DNA from: Prolixibacteraceae bacterium | GTDB lineage: Bacteria > Bacteroidota > Bacteroidia > Bacteroidales > Prolixibacteraceae | DNA: 64,000 nt | Assembly: GCA_019856515.1 (NCBI GenBank) | Contig: CP082230.1 | Location: 2,728,001 to 2,792,000 of the forward strand | Direction: 5' to 3' | Shown: positions 38,370 to 48,039 of the stretch, piece by piece | Numbering within the stretch: the stretch's first letter is position 1 | Layout of the letters: each line of letters starts with the position of its first letter | Notes under the pieces: model-generated | Databases searched by the model: none | What the model was told of the DNA's origin: nothing | The model's input: the letters and a program-made list of their open reading frames with translations, nothing else | Position numbers and translations under genes: made by a program

Positions 38370-38540
38370 GTCTTAAAACGGGTTTTATACGGTTCGAATA
38401 CGGTGATGATTCATAGTTTGTTCAATATTCCTTCGAAGTTCCTTCAAAGATTTGGCCTTTTTATCGAATCAACTTCGAAGGAACTTCGAGCGATACTTGA
38501 ATCATCACCGTATTCGAACCGTTTGTATTCCGTATTAAAC
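38370..38540. repeat. Long intergenic inverted repeat
   Basis: Perfect 25-bp arms at 38389-38413 and 38498-38522, with a second inner pair (CGAAGTTCCTTC region at 38433-38445 against 38472-38488) and partial outer pairing. The style matches 6750-6945: short words repeated in tandem within each arm, no frame conserved and no coding. The sequences themselves are unrelated. The gap 38070-38606 holds nothing else recognisable. Confidence 0.8.
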
Positions 38541-38606
38541 CCCTCTGATCTCACTGTTTAATTACTGTTTGGTTAGGGTCTAACTTAAGGGTAAGTCTGT
38601 TTAATA

Positions 38607-40184
38607 CCTTGAATCCGCACGTGTATTATATTAATTTTAAGTAAACATCAGTAAGACAATGCATAGTAAGGCTTTTATATGTTCAGAAAAAATCACCTAT
38701 TTAGGTGAATGATCAAAGATTTTAATTCAAAGGTGACTCCATTTGGTGGGATATATTTAATTCATGATTTGCTAATTTCAAACGGCATTATTCAATTTAT
38801 TAATGAGCAATTAGTAGACCGAGGTCCAAAGTGTATCTATAAGTTCTCTGATTTGTTATTACCACGCATATATACTACTTTTTGTGGAGGTAGTGCTACG
38901 GAAGATATTAACTATCTTCGGGATAATACATTGAATAACTTGAGATCAATTTCTATCCCTTCTGCTGATACCATTCTAAGAGGAGATGTGGAGCTTTCTA
39001 CTCCATGTGAGATTATCGAAGGAAAGACTACAATTAAAGGCCAAAAGATAAATGTTAACACACTAATGAATAAATTCTTGTTGGCTAGTGCTATTAAGTT
39101 TAAACAGTTAGATCCTAATGCTTCTGATCTTATCTATGATTTTGATCACCAGTTTATTCCCACTAAAAAGAGTGATGCAGAATATAGCTATAAGAAGACA
39201 GAAGGATACTTTCCAGGAGTCGCAACCATAGGTAACATTCCTGTATATATTGAAGGACGAAATGGAAATTGTCATGTTAAAACGGCTCAATTAGAGACCC
39301 ATAAACGAGCATTAGAGTTGTTGGCATCCAAAGGTGTAAAATTACGATATGCAAGAATGGACTGTGGTTCATATATCAAAGAGGTTACAGACTACTTTCA
39401 TCAAGAGGGTATTCTATTTTCGATTAGAGCCTCTCACTCTAACGTATTACTATCAAAAGCATCAAAAACAGATAATTGGTCTTGTTGTGAGATAAATAAT
39501 CAAGCATATGAAGTCAATAGCTTCAAATATGAATTTGGTCAATATACACATAGAATCATCGCATACCGAAAACCCAATAAGTCCAATCAAATGTCATTGA
39601 TAACCAATGATGCGAAGAGTTATCAGTTTATAGTAACCAATGATTGGGATATTACAGAAGAACAAGCTATTATATTCTATAATCAACGAGGAGCTAGCGA
39701 GAAGGTTTTTGACATTCAGAACAATGATTTTAATTGGAAATCAATGCCTCACAGCAACTTAGAAGAGAACACTGTTTACTTGATAATAATGGCTGTAGCA
39801 CACATTCTATATCGATACATAATATCAAAGTTTGCTGATTTAGTCGACGGGTTAAAGACAACAAGTAGACTCAAAGCATTTATATTTCGCTTTGTTACGG
39901 TGGCAGCTAAGATTACCAAAAGTGGGCGAAGAGTGATTGTTCATTTAGCAACAAACAATAAGAAACTAATTAAATCTACAAAGGCTGGATAGAATGATAA
40001 ACGGAACTGGTATTGGCTCTCCCTCATTAGCCTTAAGACATAAGTGGGTAAGGGAGGTTGTGTCTAACAAAGGTCTAAATTCATAGATGTAGCACGTAGT
40101 ATCTCCAAATGCAGGCTTAAAATCAGGATATTACCCCATAATAAAGATTTGAGGTATGCAAGAAAAACATCTGCGTATTTTAGG
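38607..40184 (+). mobile_element. IS1380-like insertion sequence, ends inferred
   Basis: The transposase gene is flanked by imperfect inverted ends: 38607 onward (CCTTGAATCCGCACGTGTATT) and the complement of the stretch ending at 40184 agree at 15 of 21 positions. The 1578-bp size fits the family. No clear target duplication was found, so the boundaries are tentative. Confidence 0.5.
38709..39992 (+). CDS. IS1380-family transposase
   Basis: A 427-residue DDE transposase. The N-terminus (FGGIYLIHDLL), the DFDHQFIPTKKSDAEYSYKKTEGYFPG segment (first Asp region; D143-type position), ARMDCGSYIKEVTDYF (second Asp) and the C-terminal YNQRGASEKVFDIQNNDFNWKSMP (Glu region) are the pattern of IS1380-family enzymes. 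The frame is intact, so the copy may be active. No related copy is present in the window. Confidence 0.88.
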   Translation: MIKDFNSKVTPFGGIYLIHDLLISNGIIQFINEQLVDRGPKCIYKFSDLLLPRIYTTFCGGSATEDINYLRDNTLNNLRSISIPSADTILRGDVELSTPCEIIEGKTTIKGQKINVNTLMNKFLLASAIKFKQLDPNASDLIYDFDHQFIPTKKSDAEYSYKKTEGYFPGVATIGNIPVYIEGRNGNCHVKTAQLETHKRALELLASKGVKLRYARMDCGSYIKEVTDYFHQEGILFSIRASHSNVLLSKASKTDNWSCCEINNQAYEVNSFKYEFGQYTHRIIAYRKPNKSNQMSLITNDAKSYQFIVTNDWDITEEQAIIFYNQRGASEKVFDIQNNDFNWKSMPHSNLEENTVYLIIMAVAHILYRYIISKFADLVDGLKTTSRLKAFIFRFVTVAAKITKSGRRVIVHLATNNKKLIKSTKAG

Positions 40185-40284
40185 TTAAGAACTAAATTTG
40201 CTAAAACACCATGTCTATTAATTATGTTATATCTATTTTTATCCTCTTGAAATCAAAGAATAAACCATACTATTTACAAAATCT

Positions 40285-41442
40285 ATGACATCTATATTCA
40301 TTATATTATATCTCATTGTTATCCCAATTATGATCGCATTTCTTCAACGGAGATCTAAGACGATTCGTAAAATTGGAGCCATACCACTTCTTTATCTTTT
40401 GGGTATTGGACTACATCAAATAGTACCATTTGATCAATGGATATCCCCAACAAAACTATACGATATAGAAGAGACCTTCTCTTCTGTTATGTTACTCTTG
40501 GCAATCCCCTTGCTCCTATTTTCAATCAATATTAAACAGGAGATAAAAAAGAACAAGCATATTGTATCATCTATTACAATTGCTCTGGTCTCTTTAATAT
40601 TCGCCACAGTCACGGCCTTCTTCATTTTTAAAAATAGAATCCCAGAGGCATACAATATATCCGGTATGCTCACAGGGCTATACTCTGGTGGCTCTCCGAA
40701 TCTAGCAGCCATCAAAAATGCACTTCAAGTATCTCCGCAGAAGCTAGTTCTTATTGTTAGTTATGATTTTGCCATAGGGGTAGGAGTTATCCTATTCTTC
40801 ATCACCATTGCAAAACATCTCTTTAGAAGATTCTTACCTCATAATAGAATAACTGAATCTCACCATAATTCATCACTTCAGATCGAAGACGAAACCAACA
40901 TATTCGATCAACACAAATGGAAAGGGATGGCAAAAGGACTTCTCATCTCTTTTATTATTGTTGCTGCAAGTGTACTATTAGGCAAGTATTTCTCTGAGAC
41001 AGCAGGTCCAATCATTACAATCTTAACAGCAACAACATTAGCAATCCTATTAGGACAAATCCCTGCAATTAATCGATTAAAGGGAACCTTCTCTCTAGGG
41101 TTGATGTTTATTCTTATCTTCTCTTTTACAATAGCAAATATGGCTGATTTTAGCTCCATACAAGAGATTAAGAACCCGGCTCTATTTCTAATGATGCTTT
41201 GGGTTATGGCATGCAATCTTATCACACATTTTACTCTTGCCTATCTATTCAAAAAAGATGCAGACAAAACAATGGTATCCATAATTGCATTCACCTACTC
41301 TCCTGTTATGGTTCCTGTAGTATGTGCAGCCATTAAAAATCGAAGTGTACTAGTCTATGGAATTACTTTTGGGCTTTTAGGATACCTTGTAGGGAATTAT
41401 CTTGGAATATTATTGGCAACTCTTCTTCATCAATTAATGTAG
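40285..41442 (+). CDS. DUF819 family membrane protein
   Basis: A 385-residue integral membrane protein with about ten hydrophobic segments. The motif MLTGLYSGGSPNLAAIKNAL and the second-half segment IIAFTYSPVMVPVVCAAIKNR fit DUF819 (YjcL-like) proteins, which resemble transporters with two inverted halves; no substrate is established. It is a single gene downstream of the IS1380-like element. Nothing in its surroundings hints at the substrate. Confidence 0.85.
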   Translation: MTSIFIILYLIVIPIMIAFLQRRSKTIRKIGAIPLLYLLGIGLHQIVPFDQWISPTKLYDIEETFSSVMLLLAIPLLLFSINIKQEIKKNKHIVSSITIALVSLIFATVTAFFIFKNRIPEAYNISGMLTGLYSGGSPNLAAIKNALQVSPQKLVLIVSYDFAIGVGVILFFITIAKHLFRRFLPHNRITESHHNSSLQIEDETNIFDQHKWKGMAKGLLISFIIVAASVLLGKYFSETAGPIITILTATTLAILLGQIPAINRLKGTFSLGLMFILIFSFTIANMADFSSIQEIKNPALFLMMLWVMACNLITHFTLAYLFKKDADKTMVSIIAFTYSPVMVPVVCAAIKNRSVLVYGITFGLLGYLVGNYLGILLATLLHQLM

Positions 41443-41800
41443 ATTAAAACATCTCGATAATAGATGGACGCTAGAATAAAAAAAGCTTTAATATAGTATC
41501 ACCATACAATATTCATCTATTTAACATTTTTGATGAACGAAGTATCAACGAACTATCCTTGAAGTATCAACAAACTACGGAGGAAACCTATAGTGATCCA
41601 CTGTCCGTTACAGATTTTAGACGCATGTCAATATTTGTGATCCATTACTTACCAACTCTATTTTGTAATGATATACTCCTCATTCAAAATAGAATTGGCT
41701 ATAATGTAAAGATACTAAGATATCTCTTATACCGTTGTATTTTAAAAAGAGCTGTAAAAACTTGCGAAGACATTTTGCTTATACGAGGCAAAAAATTGAA
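41443..41800. other. Gene-free gap after the DUF819 gene
   Basis: A stretch near 41540-41580 repeats the word GAAGTATCAAC(A/G)AACTA twice. The plus-strand frame 41559-41855 has no recognisable content and runs into the SDR gene on the other strand, so it is not called. Confidence 0.4.
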
Positions 41801-41826
41801 GCATAGCTCATTTCATAATTCAATGG
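41801..41826. repeat. Truncated copy of the TAATACCAATT repeat
   Basis: Reverse orientation CCATTGAATTATGAAATGAG followed by CTATGC, matching 36151-36182 except at the outer end. Confidence 0.5.
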
Positions 41827-41829
41827 AGA

Positions 41830-42558
41830 TTAAGCGTCTTGCTTTGTATCTGTAATCACAATCTCTCTTAATGAAACCGCTTGAGGAAGTTCAAAAGTAA
41901 AGAGAATCGTCTTTGCCACATCTTCAGCAGTGATATTCACCGCACCAACATTCTCTTTCCACTCCTTGTATCCATTCACGATATTTGGATCTGTGGTATG
42001 CTCAATCAACTCTGTTTCAACAGCACCTGGAAGAATCGAAAGAACACGTACATTAAATGGAGACATCTCATTTCTCGCTACACGTGTCAAACCAACCACT
42101 CCAAATTTACTTGCGCAATAAGCTGCATGGTTACCAAAAGGTTGAACCCCAGCAATAGATGAGACATTGATAATCGTTCCTGATTTGCGGGCTTTCATAT
42201 CGTTCATCACGATCTGCATTCCATGCATTACCCCCATTACATTGATATCCAACATTTTTTGCCACTCTTGACTATTTTGGATAGTTAAATCGCCCAATAG
42301 CATTACTCCTGCATTGTTCACAAGAAGTTCTGTCTTGCCATAAATACCTTCGGCTTCTCTAACAGCAGCTTCAAATGTCTCCCTATCGGTAACATCAACT
42401 TTGCGACATAGTGTATTAGACAACCCTAATGCCTCCATCTTCTCAACTCTTCTAGCCAATAAAAGCAGAGGGTAACCTGATTTACTAAACATCTCTGCCA
42501 TTGCCATTCCGAAACCAGAGCTTGCTCCTGTAATTACTATTAGTTTTTTGTTAGTCAT
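41830..42558 (-). CDS. SDR-family oxidoreductase 1
   Basis: A 242-residue classical short-chain dehydrogenase. TGASSGFG (10-17) binds the cofactor, NNAG is at 81-84, the catalytic Ser is in NVSSIAG (131-137), and YCASK gives Tyr147 and Lys151. It is close to the YdfG/serine-3-dehydrogenase type that prefers NADP and oxidises or reduces small hydroxy compounds. It is divergent from a TetR regulator, and a palindromic operator candidate lies in the shared gap, so it is probably controlled by that regulator. Confidence 0.92.
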   Translation of the reverse strand: MTNKKLIVITGASSGFGMAMAEMFSKSGYPLLLLARRVEKMEALGLSNTLCRKVDVTDRETFEAAVREAEGIYGKTELLVNNAGVMLLGDLTIQNSQEWQKMLDINVMGVMHGMQIVMNDMKARKSGTIINVSSIAGVQPFGNHAAYCASKFGVVGLTRVARNEMSPFNVRVLSILPGAVETELIEHTTDPNIVNGYKEWKENVGAVNITAEDVAKTILFTFELPQAVSLREIVITDTKQDA

Positions 42559-42720
42559 GATCTTCTGTTTATTTTAAATTACATGATTAAGTAACAATAT
42601 TTTTCTTTAAACAACAAAACTACCTTTAGTAATTTCCCTTTTACATTCTCCTCTAATCATACAAATACAAAAAAAATCTTGTGGATATTCGTAAAGCTCA
42701 ACAAAAAGCAGTAATATTGT

Positions 42721-42734
42721 CGAATATTTATTCG
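42721..42734. promoter_or_regulatory. Candidate TetR operator 1
   Basis: CGAATATTTATTCG: half-sites CGAATA and TATTCG around a 2-nt centre, 17 nt upstream of the TetR start and in the divergent gap with SDR 1. The same half-sites recur twice before SDR 2. Confidence 0.6.
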
Positions 42735-42750
42735 GTAAACTTTTATTATA

Positions 42751-43326
42751 TTGAACGTCAAGGATATTAACAAAGAGAATTCGATCATTGATAAAACATT
42801 AGATATCGTATTTGAGACCGGTTTTGCAGGTTTAAAGATGTCCATACTCGCTAAAAGAGTTGGTATATCTCCATCAACATTATATGTCTATTTCGAAACG
42901 AAAGAAGATCTTATCATTGCGATTGGGATTAAAATCCATCAACAAATAGCTGCAAGACACCGAACGGTTTTTTCTGGAGCCAAAACGGTGAAAGAACAGT
43001 TCTATGCAAAGTGGAAGGATATGCTCGTTTTCATGATTAACAACGAAAGAGAGATTAATTTCTTAGATCAACTTAAGCAGTCACCTTACCAAGACAAAAT
43101 CCCTATTTCTATTTGGGAAAACTCCATTAAGATGAAAACAGCGCTGTTTGATAAAGGCAAGAAATCTGGTGAAATTAAAGATCTTGACAACAAGGTGATT
43201 ATGTTCGTGATTGGTGGAATGGTCAACCAAACAGCAGAGTTAATCAAGTTAGGGATATTCTCGATGAAAGAAGAATCTCTTCAAGAGGCATTCTCTTTAG
43301 TTTGGGACGCACTGAGCAAGAAGTAG
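42751..43326 (+). CDS. TetR-family transcriptional regulator
   Basis: A 191-residue regulator with a TetR N-terminal helix-turn-helix (about 10-57), in which ILAKRVGISPSTLYVYFETKEDLI is the recognition and linker region. The C-terminal helical domain binds an unknown ligand. The start is a TTG; the frame has no ATG between an upstream stop (42736-42738) and the DNA-binding domain, and the TTG gives the usual N-terminal length. It is divergent from SDR 1 and upstream of SDR 2, with matching palindromes before both. Local repression of the dehydrogenases and itself is inferred. Confidence 0.9.
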   Translation: MNVKDINKENSIIDKTLDIVFETGFAGLKMSILAKRVGISPSTLYVYFETKEDLIIAIGIKIHQQIAARHRTVFSGAKTVKEQFYAKWKDMLVFMINNEREINFLDQLKQSPYQDKIPISIWENSIKMKTALFDKGKKSGEIKDLDNKVIMFVIGGMVNQTAELIKLGIFSMKEESLQEAFSLVWDALSKK

Positions 43327-43455
43327 TACTATTCGATGATACTTATATTTTAAAGCATCACGAAAAAAAGAGCTTTACTTAAGTAGTCATCTCATGAATA
43401 TTTAACGACTCGAAAAACATCTATACCTTTCGATAGAGTTTTCATGTCAAATCGA

Positions 43456-43531
43456 CGAATAATTATTCGACAATAGAAACTAGTGATATTTTTTTAATCA
43501 TTCACCGAATAAATATTCTATAATAGAATAT
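43456..43531. promoter_or_regulatory. Candidate TetR operators 2 and 3
   Basis: CGAATAATTATTCG (43456-43469) and CGAATAAATATTCT (43506-43519) carry the half-sites of operator 1. A further dyad, TATTCTATAATAGAATA (43515-43531), overlaps the second. They lie 112 and 62 nt before SDR 2. Confidence 0.55.
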
Positions 43532-43580
43532 CACTTTAAAATAGACTACTGAATATTATTTTATCAAAGAACCAATTGTC

Positions 43581-44507
43581 ATGATACAAACAAGAGACAT
43601 CCCGAGTAATAAAGCATTACGAATGCTATCATGGACTTTCTTACAAAAAGTCAAAACACCTCGATGTCCTTCTACACCAAGACTCGACAATCAAATTGCC
43701 GTTATCACTGGTGGAAGTAGAGGCATTGGATTAGAGACAACACGAGGTTTACTAGCAAGAGGAGCCGAAGTCGTCGTTTTTTCAAGAAAGAGCTTTAACG
43801 CCGATACGATTGTAAGCAGCCATTTAAGTCGTTTACATCATATCAAGCTAGACCTATCAGATATTGAAACAATTCAATATGCTTTAGTTCACTTAAAAGA
43901 GGTCCTTCAAGATAGAAAAATTGATATCCTTATAAACAATGCAGGAGTAGCACTAAGAAAACCTTATACACTATCGAAACAAGGTTATGAGATGACTTTT
44001 GCAATCAACGTATTAGGTCCACATATTCTGTTTCGAGAACTTCATGAGAATGCGTTGTTATCGACCCATGCCCATATTATCAATATTGCGGGAGACATCT
44101 ACTCTATCGCCAAGGGCTGTACAACTAACTTCAAATATGAAGGAAAGAATGGAATGATAGCTTATGCGCGAAGTAAAGTAGGGGTAATGTGGTGGTCCAA
44201 TGAATGTAAGAAAGTATATCCACAATACACTATCAACACCATTCATCCAGGAGTTGTCCCTATGGGTTTGGGTTCCGAAATCGAAGGATGGAGAGGTCGA
44301 CTACTCAATCAAATATTTTTATCTCCTAAGCAAGGGGCACAAATGACGCTAATATGTTGTACCCAACCCGAAATAGAAGACGGTGCTTACTACCATAACA
44401 CATTAGGTAAAGCCAAGGTTCCTAAGGGAGATATCTCTCTCGATAGAATTGCAGCCATCGAATTATGGCAACGAATGGAAGAGATATTTTACGAAATGAA
44501 CGACTAA
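43581..44507 (+). CDS. SDR-family oxidoreductase 2 (retinol-dehydrogenase-like)
   Basis: A 308-residue SDR with an N-terminal extension. TGGSRGIG (43-50) binds the cofactor, NNAG is at 119-122, and YARSK gives Tyr195 and Lys199. The usual catalytic Ser region reads INIAGD (168-172), with no Ser at the expected place, so the active site is altered or shifted to a neighbouring residue. Paired operators upstream suggest control by the TetR protein. The substrate is unknown. Confidence 0.88.
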   Translation: MIQTRDIPSNKALRMLSWTFLQKVKTPRCPSTPRLDNQIAVITGGSRGIGLETTRGLLARGAEVVVFSRKSFNADTIVSSHLSRLHHIKLDLSDIETIQYALVHLKEVLQDRKIDILINNAGVALRKPYTLSKQGYEMTFAINVLGPHILFRELHENALLSTHAHIINIAGDIYSIAKGCTTNFKYEGKNGMIAYARSKVGVMWWSNECKKVYPQYTINTIHPGVVPMGLGSEIEGWRGRLLNQIFLSPKQGAQMTLICCTQPEIEDGAYYHNTLGKAKVPKGDISLDRIAAIELWQRMEEIFYEMND

Positions 44508-44736
44508 TGAATCTTGTTTAAAACACCAACTCTATTTTAACATGAAGAAACTATTATCTACAATTACAGGAAGATCTTACAAGGGAAAGGTCGATCAAAT
44601 TAATAAGAACCAAACATACAATAACCACAGAGAGCAATCAAATCATGAATTTGATATCTACTTGACAATTCTTATGATCTAAACACACATTACCTATTGA
44701 ACAAAACACCAAACAATCACAACAAAATTCAATTGT

Positions 44737-45843
44737 ATGAAACAGATGATCTATTGTATAATATGCTACTCATTTCTTTTCACCTCATGTGGTCCACAAT
44801 TTGGTGGGATTAGATCGAAAAAGAAGAGGCATCCATATGACTACTCTCCAAACTTTAAAGACGGAGCATTTCAAAATACCAATCCTATTGACATGACCAT
44901 GGACTTTAACTTTAGAGATTTTAGAAAAGGTATTGGAAACATGATCTCTCCAGATGAGATCACAAAACCCCAACATGATATTCATACACATCATATTGAT
45001 TCAACGGCATTAGTTCAGAATAAAAATGGACACCATGTTTATTGGCTGGGACACTCGACACTTCTTTTACACTTAGATGATAAATTCATCCTTATAGATC
45101 CTATCTTTAGCGAAGTACCCTCTCCATATTCATGGTTAGGAACCAAAAGGTTTAGTGAGGCTCTTCCTATAAATATAGAGAACTTGCCTCCGATTGATTA
45201 TGTTGTTATCTCACATGACCACTATGACCATCTAGATTATAAGTCGATCAAAAAACTCAAAGACAAAGTAAAACACTTCTACACACCATTAGGAGTAGGG
45301 CAACACCTATTACGTTGGGGGGTAGATGATAATAAGATCACAGAGATGGATTGGTGGGAAGAGGGCAGTTCTGAAGACATGTCATTTACTTGTTTGCCAT
45401 CCCAACACTTCTCTGGTCGCAAATTGAGTACCTCAAACACGACACTATGGGCCTCTTGGAGGATAAAATCACCGACACAAAACATCTTCTTTAGTGGCGA
45501 TGGTGGATATGCTGATCATTTTAAATCCATTGGAAAGAAGTATGGACCATTTGATATCGCTTTTGTGGAGTGTGGACAATATAACAAACAGTGGCCACAG
45601 ACTCACATGTTTCCAGAACAATCAGTTCAAGCAAGTTTAGATGTGAAAGCAAAGAGAGTAATCCCAATTCATTGGGGAGCATTTCGTTTATCCACTCATC
45701 CATGGACTGACCCTGTCACAAGGTTCTCGAAGGAGGCAAAGCGTCGTAAACTAGAATATATTATTCCACATATAGGACAACCCGTCTCCCTAGACCCAAC
45801 AGAGCCATTCGAAATAGAGGAGTGGTGGAAAGAGGTGGAGTAA
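44737..45843 (+). CDS. Metallo-beta-lactamase-fold lipoprotein (UlaG/NAPE-PLD-like)
   Basis: A 368-residue lipoprotein (lipobox FTSC, Cys18) with an MBL-fold hydrolase. The metal motif is HDHYDH (160-165); later ligands fit SQHFSGR, FSGDGGYADHF and PIHWGAF. WLGHSTLLL precedes the fold as in UlaG- and NAPE-PLD-like enzymes, which open lactones or cut phosphodiesters. Envelope location is predicted. It sits 230 nt after SDR 2 and 72 nt before the SDR gene split by the IS4 element. Confidence 0.9.
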   Translation: MKQMIYCIICYSFLFTSCGPQFGGIRSKKKRHPYDYSPNFKDGAFQNTNPIDMTMDFNFRDFRKGIGNMISPDEITKPQHDIHTHHIDSTALVQNKNGHHVYWLGHSTLLLHLDDKFILIDPIFSEVPSPYSWLGTKRFSEALPINIENLPPIDYVVISHDHYDHLDYKSIKKLKDKVKHFYTPLGVGQHLLRWGVDDNKITEMDWWEEGSSEDMSFTCLPSQHFSGRKLSTSNTTLWASWRIKSPTQNIFFSGDGGYADHFKSIGKKYGPFDIAFVECGQYNKQWPQTHMFPEQSVQASLDVKAKRVIPIHWGAFRLSTHPWTDPVTRFSKEAKRRKLEYIIPHIGQPVSLDPTEPFEIEEWWKEVE

Positions 45844-46457
45844 ATAATGAGAACTAATGCCTTTTTGAAATCGCATTGGTATAGGCTAGAAATTATCAAC
45901 AAAAAGAAATAACTTATGAAGACATCTATCGCATTAGTTACTGGAGCCAATAAAGGAATTGGATATGCAACCGTTAAGTCTCTCTTACAAAATGGTCATA
46001 CAGTAATAATGACTTCTCGTAATGAAGAACTCGGGAAAAAAGCATTTGATGAGTTATCTCCATTAGGAAAACTGTATTATCATCAACTGGATATTAGCCA
46101 GCAAGATAGTATTGTAAAGGCATTTGACTTTATCACAAAGACGTTCGGTAGGCTGGACATCTTAATAAACAATGCAGGGATAAATTATGATACTTGGCAA
46201 AATGCTATTAATGCCGATATAGATCAAGTACGCGACACATTAGACACCAATCTTTTTGGAACATGGAAACTAACACAGGTTGCTATTCCACTGATGATCC
46301 AAAACAACTATGGTCGCATTGTTAATGTTTCTAGTGATTCTGCATCTATACTAAGAATGGGAGCAGGAGCTCCTGGATATAGCATCTCAAAGGCAGCGCT
46401 CAATATTCTAACCATCAAGATGTCACGAAACCTTCAGAATTACGATATTTTAATCAA

Positions 46458-48039
46458 CTGATGTTTCCCATGTAGGCTAACATCTTGATTTACAGCATAA
46501 AAAGAAGCATGTTTATTTTGATAATTCATTAATTATCAGTAAATTAATGTTGTTCCAATAACCAAATAAATCATGCTTCAGAATAAAAGTACAAAAGTTT
46601 TTTCAGAGACACAGAGTTTTTTCAGTTCAAGTGATAAAGGAATTAATCGAATTATTAGCCTTTACAAGTTACTCAACTTAAGACAACTGAAATTAGGAAA
46701 TAAAGAGTTGCCTCAGTCTACTTACTTCAAAGGTGACATACTATTAGGCTTACTACTTTTCCCAATTTTCTCTATCCCTAATATTTATAGCTACAGTAAG
46801 CATTATCTATCAGAGATGTTAGAAGCACAAAAGAATACATTCTATCGATTTAAAAATAACAGCCAGATAGATTGGCGTACTATAGTTTCATCATGTAATA
46901 ATAAACTCTTTGGTCAAATAGCCAAAAACTCTCACTCTGATGACTGTAATCAAGCAGAAAGATGCTTAATTATTGACGATACTGATTTTGAGAAGTCTAC
47001 CTACAAAACTGAACATGTTAGTAAAATATGGTCGCATGTAACCCATCGTTATATATTTGGTTTTAAAGGATTATTTCTAGGTTTATGGGATGGCAAAAGC
47101 TATTTTACATTGGACTTCTCTCTACATAAAGAAAGAGGGAAGAATAAAAAGACTCCATTTGGACTCACTGCCAAACAACGTAAAAAACAGTTCTCAAAGA
47201 AACGATCAACAAAGAGTAATGGGTTTAACCGAGAGAAAGAACTCGTTATTGATAAAATAACGATGGCAAAAGAGATGATGGTAAATGCTATTAAACAAGG
47301 AATTACAGTAGACTACATACTTATGGACAGTTGGTTCTTCTGTGATTCAATATTAAAAACTGTGATCTCTAATGGTATGCATCTTGTTGCAATGGCTAAG
47401 ATGTCTAGTGCTAAATATTCTTTCAAAGACAAAGAATATAGCACCAAAGAACTTGCTCTCTTACTTAAACAGCGAAAGAGAGTAAAATGGGTAAAGTCAC
47501 TTAGTCTATATTGTGCAGAAGTCACAGTGAAATATAAAGGTACAGATGTAAAACTATTCTTTTGCAAGAACAGTAAGCGAGGGAAATGGCATTTATTGGT
47601 ATCTTCAAATACAAAGCTGAGCATAGAGAAAGCTTATCAGATATATAGTATTAGATGGAGTATTGAGGTCTTTTTTAAGGAATCAAAGAACTATTTTGGT
47701 TTAGGAAAATCTCAATCGAGTGATTTTGATGCTCAAATAGCAGATCTATCTGTAGCTATTATTGAGTTTAACGTTTTTAGTTTAGCAAAAAGGTTCGAGG
47801 CATATGAGACGCTAGGTGGAATCTTTGCTCATGTAAAAGATCAAGGAATGGAACTTGTAATAGTACAACGAATTTGGGGTTTTATCCTCGAATTGATGAG
47901 AACTCTCGCAGAAATCATCGATAGTGATTTTAATGAATTGATAATCAGTGTACTTAAAAATAAACCCGAAAATAATAAATTCTTTAGGCTCATTGAATCA
48001 ATGGTTTATGAACCTGAATAAAGACATGGGAAACATCAG
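46458..48039 (+). mobile_element. IS4-family insertion sequence, 1582 bp, with target duplication
   Basis: Perfect 16-bp terminal repeats CTGATGTTTCCCATGT (46458-46473 and 48024-48039) are bracketed by the 8-bp duplication TTAATCAA (46450-46457 and 48040-48047). It holds one transposase gene and has inserted in an SDR gene. An 8-bp duplication fits some IS4 subgroups. Confidence 0.95.
46573..48021 (+). CDS. IS4-family DDE transposase
   Basis: A 482-residue transposase. The catalytic Asp residues lie in CLIIDDTDFEKS and DYILMDSWFFC; the Glu lies in YSIRWSIEVFFKESKNYFGL, which carries the IS4 Y-(2)-R-(3)-E-(6)-K signature. The frame is full length and the terminal repeats are perfect, so this copy is likely active. 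Confidence 0.93.
   Translation: MLQNKSTKVFSETQSFFSSSDKGINRIISLYKLLNLRQLKLGNKELPQSTYFKGDILLGLLLFPIFSIPNIYSYSKHYLSEMLEAQKNTFYRFKNNSQIDWRTIVSSCNNKLFGQIAKNSHSDDCNQAERCLIIDDTDFEKSTYKTEHVSKIWSHVTHRYIFGFKGLFLGLWDGKSYFTLDFSLHKERGKNKKTPFGLTAKQRKKQFSKKRSTKSNGFNREKELVIDKITMAKEMMVNAIKQGITVDYILMDSWFFCDSILKTVISNGMHLVAMAKMSSAKYSFKDKEYSTKELALLLKQRKRVKWVKSLSLYCAEVTVKYKGTDVKLFFCKNSKRGKWHLLVSSNTKLSIEKAYQIYSIRWSIEVFFKESKNYFGLGKSQSSDFDAQIADLSVAIIEFNVFSLAKRFEAYETLGGIFAHVKDQGMELVIVQRIWGFILELMRTLAEIIDSDFNELIISVLKNKPENNKFFRLIESMVYEPE

Noticed and set aside
41559..41855. Plus-strand 98-codon frame
   Set aside because: It overlaps the end of SDR 1 on the other strand and resembles no protein; part of it is a dispersed repeat.
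44542..44682. 46-codon frame between SDR 2 and the MBL lipoprotein
   Set aside because: It is short, with no family, no signal and no clear ribosome-binding site; it could be a chance frame or a gene remnant.
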